DNA of 64,000 bases. It comes from Polyangiaceae bacterium (GTDB lineage Bacteria; Myxococcota_A; Polyangia; Polyangiales; Polyangiaceae). Location of the stretch: positions 744,001-808,000 of the forward strand of contig JADJYE010000001.1 in NCBI GenBank assembly GCA_016719945.1, written 5' to 3'. Numbering within the stretch: position 1 is the first letter of the stretch; the number at the start of each line of letters is the position of its first letter. This document shows, one piece after another, positions 35,739 through 45,991 of the stretch. Below the pieces are notes generated by a model. The model did not search any database and was not told the DNA's origin. It saw only the letters and a program-made list of their open reading frames with translations. The translations under genes were made by a program, and so were the position numbers.

Positions 35739-36917
35739 CTACCCGAGCAGGCCGCGGGCGATGACGACGCGCTGGATCTCGGTCGTGCCCTCGTAGATTC
35801 GAAGGGGGCGGATGTCGCGGTAGAGCGCCTCGACCTCGCTGCCGAGCAGCACTCCCGAGCCCCCGAACAGCTGCACGGCCTTGTCGATAATGCGCTGGGC
35901 GGCCTCGGTCGCGAACATCTTCGCCATCGCGGCCTCGCTGGTGACGCGCGAGCTCGTCGTGTCCTTCACGTACGCGGCGCGAGCGACCAGGAGGCGCGAT
36001 GCGTCGAGCTCGGTCGCCATGTCGGCCAGGTAGGCCTGGATCTGCTGCTGCTCGGCCAGCGGCTTGCCGAACTGTCGCCGTGCCTTGACCCGCTCGAGGG
36101 CCAACACCAGCGCCCGGGCGGCCATCCCGTTGGCGGCCGCGCCCACCGAGATGCGGTAGGCGTCGAGGGTAGCCATGGCGATCGCGAACCCCTGACCGAG
36201 CTCGCCGACGCGCGCCGAGTCGGGCACGACGCAGCCGTCGAGCACCAGCTCCCCGAGCGGGTGCGGGCTGGAGAGGTGCAGCGGTCGCTCGCTGAGCCCC
36301 CGCGCACCTGCGTCGACGAGGAACGCGGTGATCCCTTTGCGCCCGAGCGACGGATCGACGTTGGCGAACACCACGTAGTGACCGGCGATCCCGACGTTCG
36401 AGATCAACGTCTTGTGGCCTTGCAGGGTCCAGCCGTCGCCGGTCTGCACCGCCCGCGTCTGCAACGAGGCGACGTCGGTCCCCGCCTCGGGCTCGGTGAG
36501 CGCGAACGCGCCGATGCGCTCCCCCGAGACGACCCCGGCGCGGAGCGCGTCGCGCTGCTCGACACCGCCGAACGCGAGCACCGGGAAGCTGCCGAGGCCT
36601 TGCACGGCGAAGATCGCGTCGGCCATGGGGCTCACCTGGGCGAGCGCCTCGCGCACGACGACGAGCGAGCGGACGTCGACCGCGCCCACCGACGGGTCGC
36701 GCGCCGCGACGGCCTCGAGCGACGGCTGAGGGACGAGGTGCGCGAACAGGCCGAGGCCGCCGTCGCGCTTGCCCATCACCTTCGCCGCCGACGCCGGCTC
36801 GCCGGTGAGCTCGGCGCGACGCGCTGGAAGATCGCGCGACAGCGCCGAAGCCAAGGAGCGATGGCGCTCCTCGAAGAACGGGCCGCACGCCTCGATCGAG
36901 CTGGTGAGCGCGCTCAC
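35739..36917 (-). CDS. Acyl-CoA dehydrogenase family protein
   Basis: 392 residues from GTG 36917, overlapping the crotonase stop (GTGA). Family motifs: FALTEPEAGTDVASLQTRA, GHKTLISNVGIAGHYVV, RRQFGKPLAEQQQIQAYLADM, QRIIDKAVQLFGGSGVL and the catalytic-Glu segment YEGTTEIQRVVIARG (Glu about 376). It oxidises an acyl-CoA with FAD and passes electrons to ETF. It is last of a four-gene minus-strand operon (SDR, RidA, crotonase, ACAD). Substrate is not fixed by sequence; the set recalls 2-aminobenzoyl-CoA or related ring-derived acyl-CoA degradation. Confidence 0.9.
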   Translation of the reverse strand: MSALTSSIEACGPFFEERHRSLASALSRDLPARRAELTGEPASAAKVMGKRDGGLGLFAHLVPQPSLEAVAARDPSVGAVDVRSLVVVREALAQVSPMADAIFAVQGLGSFPVLAFGGVEQRDALRAGVVSGERIGAFALTEPEAGTDVASLQTRAVQTGDGWTLQGHKTLISNVGIAGHYVVFANVDPSLGRKGITAFLVDAGARGLSERPLHLSSPHPLGELVLDGCVVPDSARVGELGQGFAIAMATLDAYRISVGAAANGMAARALVLALERVKARRQFGKPLAEQQQIQAYLADMATELDASRLLVARAAYVKDTTSSRVTSEAAMAKMFATEAAQRIIDKAVQLFGGSGVLLGSEVEALYRDIRPLRIYEGTTEIQRVVIARGLLG

Positions 36918-37741
36918 GACCCCGCCCCGACGGGGGCCGCGGGCGCGCCCTCGAAGCGGGGCGTCTCTTTCTTCTTGTTCGCCTCGTACGCGGTCTTGAA
37001 GTCGGGGTGCGCCATGCAAATCGCCTGCGCCTGCGCCTCGGCCTCGATCGCCGAGGCGAGGGGCATCGTCCACTCGCTCTCGAGCATCTGCTTGGTCATG
37101 GTGTGCGCGAACGCGGGGCCAAGGGCGAGCTCGCGCGCCCACGCCATCGCCTCCGGCAGCACCTCATCGACAGGCAGCACCCGGTTGAGGAAGCCCATGC
37201 GATCGGCGTCGGCCGCAGAGACGACGCGCCCAAAGAACAAGAGCTCAGCGGCGCGTCCGCGGCCCACGATGCGCGGCAAGAGGAAGCTCGCGCCCATATC
37301 GGCGCCACACAGGCCCACCTTCGGGAAGATGAAGCCGAAGCGCGAAGTCTCGGCCGCGATGCGCAGATCGCAGGCCGCCGCGATCACCGCGCCCGCGCCG
37401 ACGCACACGCCGTTGATGGCCGCGATGACCGGCCGCCGGAGCTCGCAGATGCTCTGGATGAGCGCGCCGGTCACCCGCGTGAACTCGAGCAGGCCGCGCG
37501 CGTCCTTGGCGAAGAGCTCGGCGATGATCCCCTCGACGTCGCCGCCCGAGCAGAAGCCTCTACCTTTGCCGGTGATGACGACGCTGCGCACGGCGTCGGC
37601 GCGATCGAGCGAGCGGAACGTCTCCCGCAGCTCGCCGTACACCTCGAAGGTGAGCGCGTTGAGCCGCTCGGGCCGGTTGAGCGTGATGAGGGCGACGCCC
37701 CCGTCGATGGCGAGCTCGAACGACTTCGGGTTGAGCGTCAT
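36914..37741 (-). CDS. Enoyl-CoA hydratase/isomerase (crotonase) family protein
   Basis: 275 residues. Crotonase landmarks: VALITLNRPERLNALT, ITGKGRGFCSGGDVEG (first oxyanion-hole strand), AAINGVCVGAGAVIAAACDLRIA and RAAELLFFGRVVSA, which has the second catalytic-type Glu. The position of the first catalytic Glu in rat crotonase (usual PE-x2-lG) is Lys here (FPKVGLCGADMG), so simple water addition may not be the reaction. The C-terminal Lys-rich tail (AYEANKKKETPRFEG) resembles family members. Operon position between RidA and ACAD suggests a step in degradation of a modified ring or branched acyl-CoA. Confidence 0.85.
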   Translation of the reverse strand: MTLNPKSFELAIDGGVALITLNRPERLNALTFEVYGELRETFRSLDRADAVRSVVITGKGRGFCSGGDVEGIIAELFAKDARGLLEFTRVTGALIQSICELRRPVIAAINGVCVGAGAVIAAACDLRIAAETSRFGFIFPKVGLCGADMGASFLLPRIVGRGRAAELLFFGRVVSAADADRMGFLNRVLPVDEVLPEAMAWARELALGPAFAHTMTKQMLESEWTMPLASAIEAEAQAQAICMAHPDFKTAYEANKKKETPRFEGAPAAPVGAGS

Positions 37742-37774
37742 GGCGCGGCACCATGGGCCACACCTCTCGGGGGA

Positions 37775-38170
37775 TCAACCGGGCAGCGACGCCGTCGCCT
37801 CGATCTCGACGAGCGCCTGCTTCTCGACGAGCCCCGCGACGCCGACGAGCGCCATCGCAGGAAAGACCTTACCCATGCGCCGCCGGTAGATCTCGCCGAC
37901 CCGCGCGAGGTCGTTGCGGTAGGCGTCGAGGTCGGTCACGTAGATCGTCAGGCGCACGATGTGCTCCGATCCACCGCCGGCCGCCTCGACGACCTGGAGG
38001 ACATTGCCGAGGGCGCGGTCGAACTGCCCGATGAAGTCCTGGTGGACGAACGTCCCGTCCGGCTCCCAGCCGATTTGCCCGGCGACATAGAGGGTGCGTC
38101 CCGTCGCGACCACACCGTTCGAATAGCCGCGCGGGCGCGGCCAGCCGGGCACAACGACGTTCTCGATCAT
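37775..38170 (-). CDS. RidA/YjgF-family protein
   Basis: 131 residues, full length for the Rid family. SNGVVATGRTLYVAGQIGWEPDG, DFIGQFDRALGNVLQVVEAAGG, VRLTIYVTDLDAYR and the C-terminal ALVGVAGLVEKQALVEIEATA are typical. RidA hydrolyses enamine/imine intermediates. Rid proteins in catabolic operons deaminate a pathway-specific intermediate. The arginine typical of archetypal RidA near the C-terminus is not visible (VAGLVEKQALVEIEA), so it may belong to a different Rid subgroup. Translated 13 bases after the SDR gene. Confidence 0.9.
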   Translation of the reverse strand: MIENVVVPGWPRPRGYSNGVVATGRTLYVAGQIGWEPDGTFVHQDFIGQFDRALGNVLQVVEAAGGGSEHIVRLTIYVTDLDAYRNDLARVGEIYRRRMGKVFPAMALVGVAGLVEKQALVEIEATASLPG

Positions 38171-38183
38171 GGTGGCCCGACTA

Positions 38184-38942
38184 TCACGCCATCAGCTGGC
38201 CACCGTCGAGCACGATCGACTGGCCATGGAGCCCCCGCGCGTCGTCGGCGCACAGCATCGCGCACACGTGGGCCACCTCCGCCGCCTCGAGCAGCCGCCG
38301 CTGCGGCGACATCTTCGCGAGCTCGGCCTCGGCCTCGGATTCGGAGCGCTTGGTCTTGTCGGCGATGCGCCGCACCGCGTCGGCGCTCATGTCCGTCCGC
38401 ACCCAGCCAGGGCATACGGCGTTCACGGTGACCGGCGTCCGCGCGAGCTCGGCGGCGAGCGCGCGCGTCAGCCCGACGAGCGCGTGCTTGGAAGCGCAAT
38501 AGGCCGAGGTATAGGCGTAGCCAGAGCGCCCCGCGTTCGACGCGACGTTGATCACTCTCCCCCACCCCGCCTTGACCATCGGCGGGATGAGAGACCTGCA
38601 CAGCGCGAAGGGCGCGTGCACGTTGATCTCCATCATGCGATCCCACGAGGCGTCGTCGGTGCGGTCGTAGGGGGCGCTGCCAGAGACGCCAGCGTTGTTG
38701 ACGAGCACGTCGACGTGCCCGACGCTCCGGGCGACCTGCTCGAGCAACGACGCGACCGAGGGGCGATCCCCGAGGTCCGCGCTGACCGCGACGCCAGCGA
38801 GCCGCGCCGCGGCCTCGGTCAGCGCGTCCCCCCCGCGCCCGACCAGCGCGACCCGAAAGCCGTCCGCGGTGAGGCGCTCCGCGATCGCGAGCCCGATCCC
38901 TCGGCTCGCTCCGGTGACGAGCGCCGTCCTCTTCGTCGACAT
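38184..38942 (-). CDS. SDR-family oxidoreductase (3-hydroxyacyl-CoA-type)
   Basis: 252 residues with all SDR motifs: TGASRGIG near residue 9, NNAGVSG, catalytic Ser/Tyr/Lys in VASNAGRSGYAYTSAYCASK, and PGWVRTDM. The C-terminal GLHGQSIVLDGGQLMA matches the usual family end. Most similar in pattern to 3-oxoacyl-ACP reductase FabG or 3-hydroxybutyryl-CoA dehydrogenases. First gene of the SDR-RidA-crotonase-ACAD operon, divergent from the esterase lipoprotein. Likely oxidises a hydroxyacyl-CoA intermediate of the same pathway. Confidence 0.88.
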   Translation of the reverse strand: MSTKRTALVTGASRGIGLAIAERLTADGFRVALVGRGGDALTEAAARLAGVAVSADLGDRPSVASLLEQVARSVGHVDVLVNNAGVSGSAPYDRTDDASWDRMMEINVHAPFALCRSLIPPMVKAGWGRVINVASNAGRSGYAYTSAYCASKHALVGLTRALAAELARTPVTVNAVCPGWVRTDMSADAVRRIADKTKRSESEAEAELAKMSPQRRLLEAAEVAHVCAMLCADDARGLHGQSIVLDGGQLMA

Positions 38943-39017
38943 GGCCCACTAACCCATGGCAGCCTTCCGGCCTCAAGACCTCGCTCGTGGCTGTTCGTCC
39001 GGCGCCCGGTAGCTATG

Positions 39018-41036
39018 ATGACGCCGATGCGTCGCGCGCTCTTCGCTTGCCTGTTGCTCGCCTCCTCGGCCCTGACCGCTGGCTGCGACGATCCTTCGCT
39101 GCCCCAGCCGATCGAGTCGGTGTACGTCGTGCCCGACTCCCTCGACGCGCTCGCCGGAGACACGTTCTTCGACCACCCGTTCCCGAGCGACCTACGCATC
39201 GAGGGGGGCGCCGTGCGGATGACCGGCTGGCCGAACCCGAAGAGCGTGCCGCTGCTCGCGGAGTACATCGACTTCATCGACGGCAAGCTCGATGGCTTCT
39301 CGCCGGTGGCAGCGGGCTTCCTGCGCTTCGCCGGGCCGCTCGACCCGGCGACCCTGCCGGACGCAGCCGGCTCCCTGGACGCCTCCGCTTCGGTGCAGCT
39401 CATCGACGTCGACCCGGCCTCGCCGGAGAAGGGCTCGCGCCGCCCCGTCTACGTGACGTTCCAGCGCGACGCGGGCGTGTATTGGCAGGCCAACACCCTC
39501 TCCTTCATGCCGGTCCCCGGCTACGCCTTGCGGCCGCACACGCGGTACGCGCTGGTCGTCACCGACGCGGTCCGCGGCGAGGGCGATCGACCGGTCGTCG
39601 CGCCCTCCACGCTCAAGCAGGTGCTCGGCCTCGAGGCGGCTGCGTCACCTGGCGCCGAGGCCGCCGCGAGCGCCTTCGCCGAGGGCGTCGTCGGGGTGAC
39701 CGAGGCAGGCATCGACCTCTCGTCGATCGTGCACTTCTCGGTCTTCACCACCAACGATCCGGCCGCCGAGTACCTCGCCGCCGCCGGCTCGCTCGCCGAT
39801 CAGATCGACGCGCCGGCTGCCGATCCCGACGCGTGGGAGCTCAAGCAAGAGGAGCCCGGCTACGTCGAATACGTCGGCAGCTACGGGCCCTCGCCCAACT
39901 TCCAGGCCGGCGAGATCCCCTTCACCCACTTCGGGGACGGCGGCGGCTTCGAGCTCGACGGCGCAGGCGTGCCGCAGGTGGTCGACACCTTCGATCTCCG
40001 CTTCTCGCTCGCCGTGCCCAAGCCCGAATCATGCCCGATGCCGGACGACGGCTACCCAATCGTGCTGTACGCGCACGGCACGACCGGGAGCTACCGGTCG
40101 TTCATCTTCGACGGCACCGCCGAGTCGTTGACCGACCAGTGCCTGGCGGTGATGGGGGTCGACCAGATCTTCCACGGCACCCGCCCAGGCACCCCCGACA
40201 GCGACACGGCCATCCAGATCCTGTTCTTCAACTTCCAGAACGTGGAGGCGGCGCGCACCAACATCCGCCAGAGCGGCCTCGACGAGATCCACCGCGCGCG
40301 GCTCTTCACCGAGTCCGCGATGACCGTTCCCGCCGCGATCACGCCCGACGCGACCGAGGTCCGCTTCGACGCCTCCAAGCTGATGTTCTTCGGGCACTCG
40401 CAGGGCAGCCTCAACGGTCCGCTCATGCTCGCCGGCACCGACGCGGCGCGCGGCGCGGTGTTCTCGGGAGCCTCCGCGGTCATGCAGATCACCCTGCTCG
40501 AGAAGACAAAGCCGGAGCCGAGCGTCGCCAACCTGGTCAAGACGATCTTCCTGCAGCTGCTCATCGAGGAGCAGGCCGAGGTCTCGCTGCTGTACCCGCC
40601 CATCGCCCTCGCGCAGACCATCGTCGACCCGGTCGACCCGCTCAACTACGCGCGCTTCATCGTCAACAGGCCCATCTTCGGCGGTCCGAAGAGCGTGTAC
40701 ATGACCGAGGGCGTCGGCCCCGACGGAGAGGGCGACTCGTACGCCCCGCCGCGCGGCTGCGAGGCCCTCGGGGTGGCGATCGGGCTGCCGTTCATGGCAC
40801 CCCTCGTTCACGAGCCCCTCGACGCGGTCGGCGGCGCGACGGTCATCGACATCCCCGCTGGCGGCCTGAGCGGGAACCTGGCGAACGGTCAAGCGAGCGG
40901 CGTGCTCGCTCAATGGCAGCCCAACCAGAGCGACGGGCACTTCGTGGTCTTCGATGTACCCGGGGCGACCGCTCAAGCGGCGGGCTTCTTGAGGGCGTTG
41001 GCCGACGTTCCGGTGGGCGCGGTCCCCGCCCCCTGA
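39018..41036 (+). CDS. Lipoprotein with alpha/beta-hydrolase (lipase/esterase) domain
   Basis: 672 residues. ATG at 39015, 39018 and 39027 are all possible; the lipobox ALTAGC lies about 23 residues in. An N-terminal beta-rich region (residues 25-200) resembles the N-terminal domain of bacterial virulence-factor-type lipases. The hydrolase part has YPIVLYAHGTTGSYRSF (oxyanion region) and the nucleophile elbow FFGHSQGSLNG, with a C-terminal His in NQSDGHFVVFD. Expected to act on the outer membrane surface. A GTG-start OYE gene follows 4 bases after the stop, so co-transcription is likely. Confidence 0.8.
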   Translation: MTPMRRALFACLLLASSALTAGCDDPSLPQPIESVYVVPDSLDALAGDTFFDHPFPSDLRIEGGAVRMTGWPNPKSVPLLAEYIDFIDGKLDGFSPVAAGFLRFAGPLDPATLPDAAGSLDASASVQLIDVDPASPEKGSRRPVYVTFQRDAGVYWQANTLSFMPVPGYALRPHTRYALVVTDAVRGEGDRPVVAPSTLKQVLGLEAAASPGAEAAASAFAEGVVGVTEAGIDLSSIVHFSVFTTNDPAAEYLAAAGSLADQIDAPAADPDAWELKQEEPGYVEYVGSYGPSPNFQAGEIPFTHFGDGGGFELDGAGVPQVVDTFDLRFSLAVPKPESCPMPDDGYPIVLYAHGTTGSYRSFIFDGTAESLTDQCLAVMGVDQIFHGTRPGTPDSDTAIQILFFNFQNVEAARTNIRQSGLDEIHRARLFTESAMTVPAAITPDATEVRFDASKLMFFGHSQGSLNGPLMLAGTDAARGAVFSGASAVMQITLLEKTKPEPSVANLVKTIFLQLLIEEQAEVSLLYPPIALAQTIVDPVDPLNYARFIVNRPIFGGPKSVYMTEGVGPDGEGDSYAPPRGCEALGVAIGLPFMAPLVHEPLDAVGGATVIDIPAGGLSGNLANGQASGVLAQWQPNQSDGHFVVFDVPGATAQAAGFLRALADVPVGAVPAP

Positions 41037-41040
41037 CGAC

Positions 41041-42516
<1,476 letters not shown>

Positions 42517-42560
42517 AGCGCGCTGGGCGCCGCGCCCAGACGCCGATAGGGTCAGCGGCC

Positions 42561-43388
42561 ATGGCGTCGCCGATCGACGGGGGTTGTGTCGTGGTCACCG
42601 GGGCCTCCAGCGGGATCGGGCAGGCGATCGCCGCGCTGCTCGCTCACCGCGCGAAGAAGCTGGTCCTGGTCGCCCGGCGCAAGGACCGGCTCGACGCCCT
42701 CGCCGCCCAGCTGAAGCAAAAGAACGCCGCGCTCGAGGTCGTGACGTACGGCTGCGATCTGGCGGACCGGGCCGCGACCGCCGCGCTCTCGGAGAGGCTC
42801 GGCTCCGAGGTCGGGCCGATCGACGTGCTGGTGAACAACGCGGGCGTGGGGGATCTGGGGCTCTTCGAGCGGTGCCAGCTCGACAAGCAGCTGTCGATGA
42901 TCGACCTCAACATCGTGTCGCTGGTGCAGCTCACGCGCGCCGTCCTGCCGGGCATGGTCGAGCGCGGGCGAGGGGCGATCCTGATGGTGAGCTCGGGCTT
43001 CGGCCTCACGTACCTCCCCGGCTTCGCTGGCTACATCGGGACCAAGCACTTCGTGAGCGGCTTCACCGAGAGCCTGCACACAGAGCTCGCCGGAACCGGC
43101 GTCCACGTGGGCCAGCTGTGCCCCGGCCCGGTCGCGACCGAGTTCGAGCAGCACGTGGGGAACTTCACTGGCCGCAAGGCGCCGGCGATCACCGAGATCT
43201 CTGCGGAGCGCTGCGCCGAGGCGGCCATCGGGGTCATCGATCGCAGGCGGGCGCTCGTGGTCCCGCACTGGCTGATCAAGATCGCGATCTGGCTCGGCCT
43301 GCGGACGCCGCGGACGATCACGCGTTTCTTCATGCGCTTCGCGGGCCGAAGGGTGCGGCGCGAGCAGCTCGAGGCCGCGCGTCCATGA
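42561..43388 (+). CDS. SDR-family protein with C-terminal hydrophobic tail
   Basis: 275 residues. TGASSGIGQAIAALL, NNAGVGDLG and PGPVATEFEQ are standard SDR motifs. The active-site Tyr motif is YIGTK in place of YxASK, and a Ser precedes it (MVSSGFG). The C-terminus has a hydrophobic/basic helix (HWLIKIAIWLGLRTPRTI), which may hold it at the membrane, as seen in SDRs acting on lipids or sterols. It lies 44 bases after the OYE gene and 47 before purU, all on the plus strand. Confidence 0.85.
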   Translation: MASPIDGGCVVVTGASSGIGQAIAALLAHRAKKLVLVARRKDRLDALAAQLKQKNAALEVVTYGCDLADRAATAALSERLGSEVGPIDVLVNNAGVGDLGLFERCQLDKQLSMIDLNIVSLVQLTRAVLPGMVERGRGAILMVSSGFGLTYLPGFAGYIGTKHFVSGFTESLHTELAGTGVHVGQLCPGPVATEFEQHVGNFTGRKAPAITEISAERCAEAAIGVIDRRRALVVPHWLIKIAIWLGLRTPRTITRFFMRFAGRRVRREQLEAARP

Positions 43389-43435
43389 GCTTTCATTTGC
43401 GCGCGGCGGGCCTCCCGTGACAAACGGGGCGGATC

Positions 43436-44329
43436 GTGAAGAGCCCCACCGCCACCTTCCTCGTCCGCGCCCCCGACCAGCCGGGCCTCGTCGCCCGCCT
43501 GGCCGGCTTCTTCTATCGCCTCGGCCTCAACATCGTCGACGCGAGCAACCACACCGACGCGCACGTGGGGGACGCGCCGCGCTTCTTCATGCGCCTGGTG
43601 ATCGATCTCGGCGGCCTCGCGGACCCCAAGGCCACCGCCGAGCTCGGCGGGTCGGCGACGAGGCGCTCCCTGGAGGACGCCTTCAGCGGGCTGGTCGACG
43701 AGCTTGGAGGCTCCTATCAGGTCGGCTTCTCGGACGTCCCGCCGCGCGTCGCGATCCTCTGCACCAAAGATCCTGCGTGCGTCTACGACCTCGTCCTTCG
43801 GCAGCGCTCCGGCGAGCTGCCGTGTGAGATCCCGCTGATCGTCTCGAACCACGCGCACCTGGAGCCGGCCGCGGAGTCGTTCCGCATCCCGTTCTTCGCG
43901 CTGCCGGTCACCGCCGCCACCAAGCGAGACCAGGAGCAGAAGGTGCTCGAGCTCTTGCGGAAGCACCACGTCGATCTCGTGGTGCTCGCCCGCTACATGC
44001 AGGTCCTCAGCGAGGAGCTGCTCGACGCGGCGCCCCCTGTCATCAACATCCACCACGGGTTTCTTCCAGCCTTCCAGGGCGCTCGCCCGTATCACCAGGC
44101 GCACGCGCGCGGCGTGAAGCTGATCGGCGCGACCGCGCACTACGCGACGAAGGACCTCGACGAGGGGCCGATCATCGAGCAAGACGTCGCGCGCGTGAGC
44201 CACGCGCTCAGCCCCGACGATCTCGTCCGCGTGGGCCGCGACGTCGAGCGCGTCGTGCTCGCCAGGGCGGTGCGCGCCCACCTCGAGAAGAGGGTGATCG
44301 TCGAGGGCCGAAGGACGTTCGTGCTGTAA
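43436..44329 (+). CDS. purU: Formyltetrahydrofolate deformylase
   Basis: 297 residues, GTG start. N-terminal ACT domain (ATFLVRAPDQPGLVARLAGFFYRLGLNIVD) and C-terminal formyltransferase fold with the Asn-His-Asp set: VSNHAHLEP, INIHHGFLPAFQGARPYHQA and GATAHYATKDLDEGPII. PurU hydrolyses 10-formyl-THF to formate and THF, balancing one-carbon pools. The formyl pool links to glycine cleavage (gcvTH at 13-15 kb) but the two are not adjacent. Length and motif spacing are normal. Confidence 0.93.
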   Translation: MKSPTATFLVRAPDQPGLVARLAGFFYRLGLNIVDASNHTDAHVGDAPRFFMRLVIDLGGLADPKATAELGGSATRRSLEDAFSGLVDELGGSYQVGFSDVPPRVAILCTKDPACVYDLVLRQRSGELPCEIPLIVSNHAHLEPAAESFRIPFFALPVTAATKRDQEQKVLELLRKHHVDLVVLARYMQVLSEELLDAAPPVINIHHGFLPAFQGARPYHQAHARGVKLIGATAHYATKDLDEGPIIEQDVARVSHALSPDDLVRVGRDVERVVLARAVRAHLEKRVIVEGRRTFVL

Positions 44330-44339
44330 GCCGAGCGGG

Positions 44340-44354
44340 TGGCACTCCGTTTGC
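44340..44354 (+). promoter_or_regulatory. Sigma-54 promoter of the DUF2330 operon
   Basis: TGGCAC-TCCGT-TTGC, a full match to the sigma-54 consensus (TGGCAC-N5-TTGC) with exact GG-N10-GC spacing. It lies 11 bases after the purU stop and 95 bases before the start at 44449. Sigma-54 is widely used in Myxococcota and needs an enhancer-binding activator, whose site is not recognised here. Confidence 0.65.
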
Positions 44355-44448
44355 GAAGGCGGGCCGAGACTCTTCCTTTTTAGGCCTCAACCTGCAGTTC
44401 TAGAAGGCGGCGCTATGACATTCATGTCGCCGCCCTCGCGGAGGGACG

Positions 44449-45991
44449 ATGCGACGATCTGCTTTCTTTGCCGCGCTGGCCGCGGCTGTCTCCTTGTTCG
44501 CCGTGGAGCGCGCGGCGCATGCTTGCGGCGGGTGCTTCGCGCCGCCCCCTGTCGGTAGCGAGGTCCCCCGTAGTGACCTCCCACCGGATGGCGCTGTCGA
44601 TCTCCAGCGACCAGACGGTGCTGTGGGATCAGATCCGGTACTCGGGCGCGCCCAGCGAGTTCGCCTGGGTGCTCCCCATCAAGTCGGGGGCCCGCATCGA
44701 GATCGCGTCGGACGCGTTCTTCGACGTGCTCGACGCTGCCACCAACCCCATCGTCTTTCCCCCGGAGGTGACCTGCGGGGGCAGCGCCGAGACGACCACT
44801 TCCTCGTGCTCCGTGGGCGCCGGAGCGGGCATGGGGTGTGGTGGCGACGATGCGGGTGGCGGCGGCGGCGACGACTTCGAGCTCGGCCCGACCGACGGGG
44901 TGACCATCGTCAGCCACGGCAGCGCAGGCCCGTACGAGACCGTCGTGCTGAGCAGCGAAGACCCCGCGGCGCTCACCCAGTGGCTCGACGAGCACGACTA
45001 CACCATCCCCGAAGAGATCGAGCCGGTCATCGAGCAATACGTCGAGGAGGGCTTCGACTTCGTGGCGCTCAGGCTCGCGCCGGGCGCCGGGATCCAGCAG
45101 ATGCGGCCGGTCCGCGTCGTGATGCAGGGCGCGGTGCCCGTGCTCCCCCTGAGGATGGTCGCCGCGGGCTCGGGCGCCCGCACCGCGATCACGCTCTTCG
45201 TCATCGGCGAGGGGCGCTATACGCCCGCGAACTTCGTCGAAGGCGAGGTCGATCCGTTCGTCCTCAAGTACGATTTCGCGACCGGGCTCAGCAACTACGT
45301 CCAGCTCCGCGACGCGGCGTTCGAGCGAAACGCCCAGCAGACCTGGCTCGTGCCGTATTCGATGCCAGGGACCCTCCTCGGGTCGCTCGGGAGCCCCAAC
45401 GGCCTGCCGCTCATGTACCGCACCACCGCCTCGGGCCAGTCGGGGTACCCGCGGATGAGCGACGCCATCGTCCAGCAGGCGTACATCAACGGCGAGACGA
45501 CCGAGACGTCGTGCGCCGAGCAGCTGGCTGCGCTCGAGCACGACCGGCGGCGGGTCGTGGACCCCTGCTTCACCGGCACCTGCCGCGGGATCGACCACAC
45601 GACCGAGATCGATCGGCGTGAGCTCGCCTGCGACGCCCCCATCGGCAGCGACGTCGAGCTCGATGATCTCGCGGTCGCGCTGACGGGCCAGCACCCCGCC
45701 GACGTGTGGCTGACGCGCCTCGACGCAAACCTCGGCCGCTCGGCCTTCGGGCGGGACCTCGAGCTCGTCGCGGCCCCCGAGCTGGGCATGATCTCGCCAT
45801 ACGTGACGCCCAACGTCGCCGAGAACGCTCCCTGCGCGTCGGCCGTGGTCGTGCACACCTCCAGCAAGACGCCTCGCGACGCGGCCCGCCTCGGCGTGGT
45901 CCTCGTGCTCTCGCTCGTCGTGAGCGCCGCGACCGCGCGACGGCTGGCGAAGATGGCGCGCTTCGGGAAGAAAGCCGGGGTGGCAGCGTGA
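44449..45991 (+). CDS. DUF2330-family exported membrane protein, frameshifted
   Basis: About 513 residues once one extra C in the C5 run near 44567 is removed (ACGGCFAPPPVGSEV then VVTSHRMALSI). Signal peptide ends AAHA and is followed at once by CGGCF, the family hallmark. The body has QTVLWDQIRYSGAPSEFAWVLPI and further DUF2330 segments. There are several Cys in a Gly-rich loop. A C-terminal hydrophobic helix (GVVLVLSLVVSAATARR) could anchor it. Function unknown in the family. A start codon for the next gene overlaps its stop (GTGA), so the two are coupled. Probably driven from the sigma-54 site upstream. Confidence 0.8.

Noticed and set aside
34809..37889. A long plus-strand frame of about 1000 codons spanning the 94-bp repeats
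   Set aside because: It crosses two real genes in other frames and the tandem repeat. The text is low complexity with no signal or domain.
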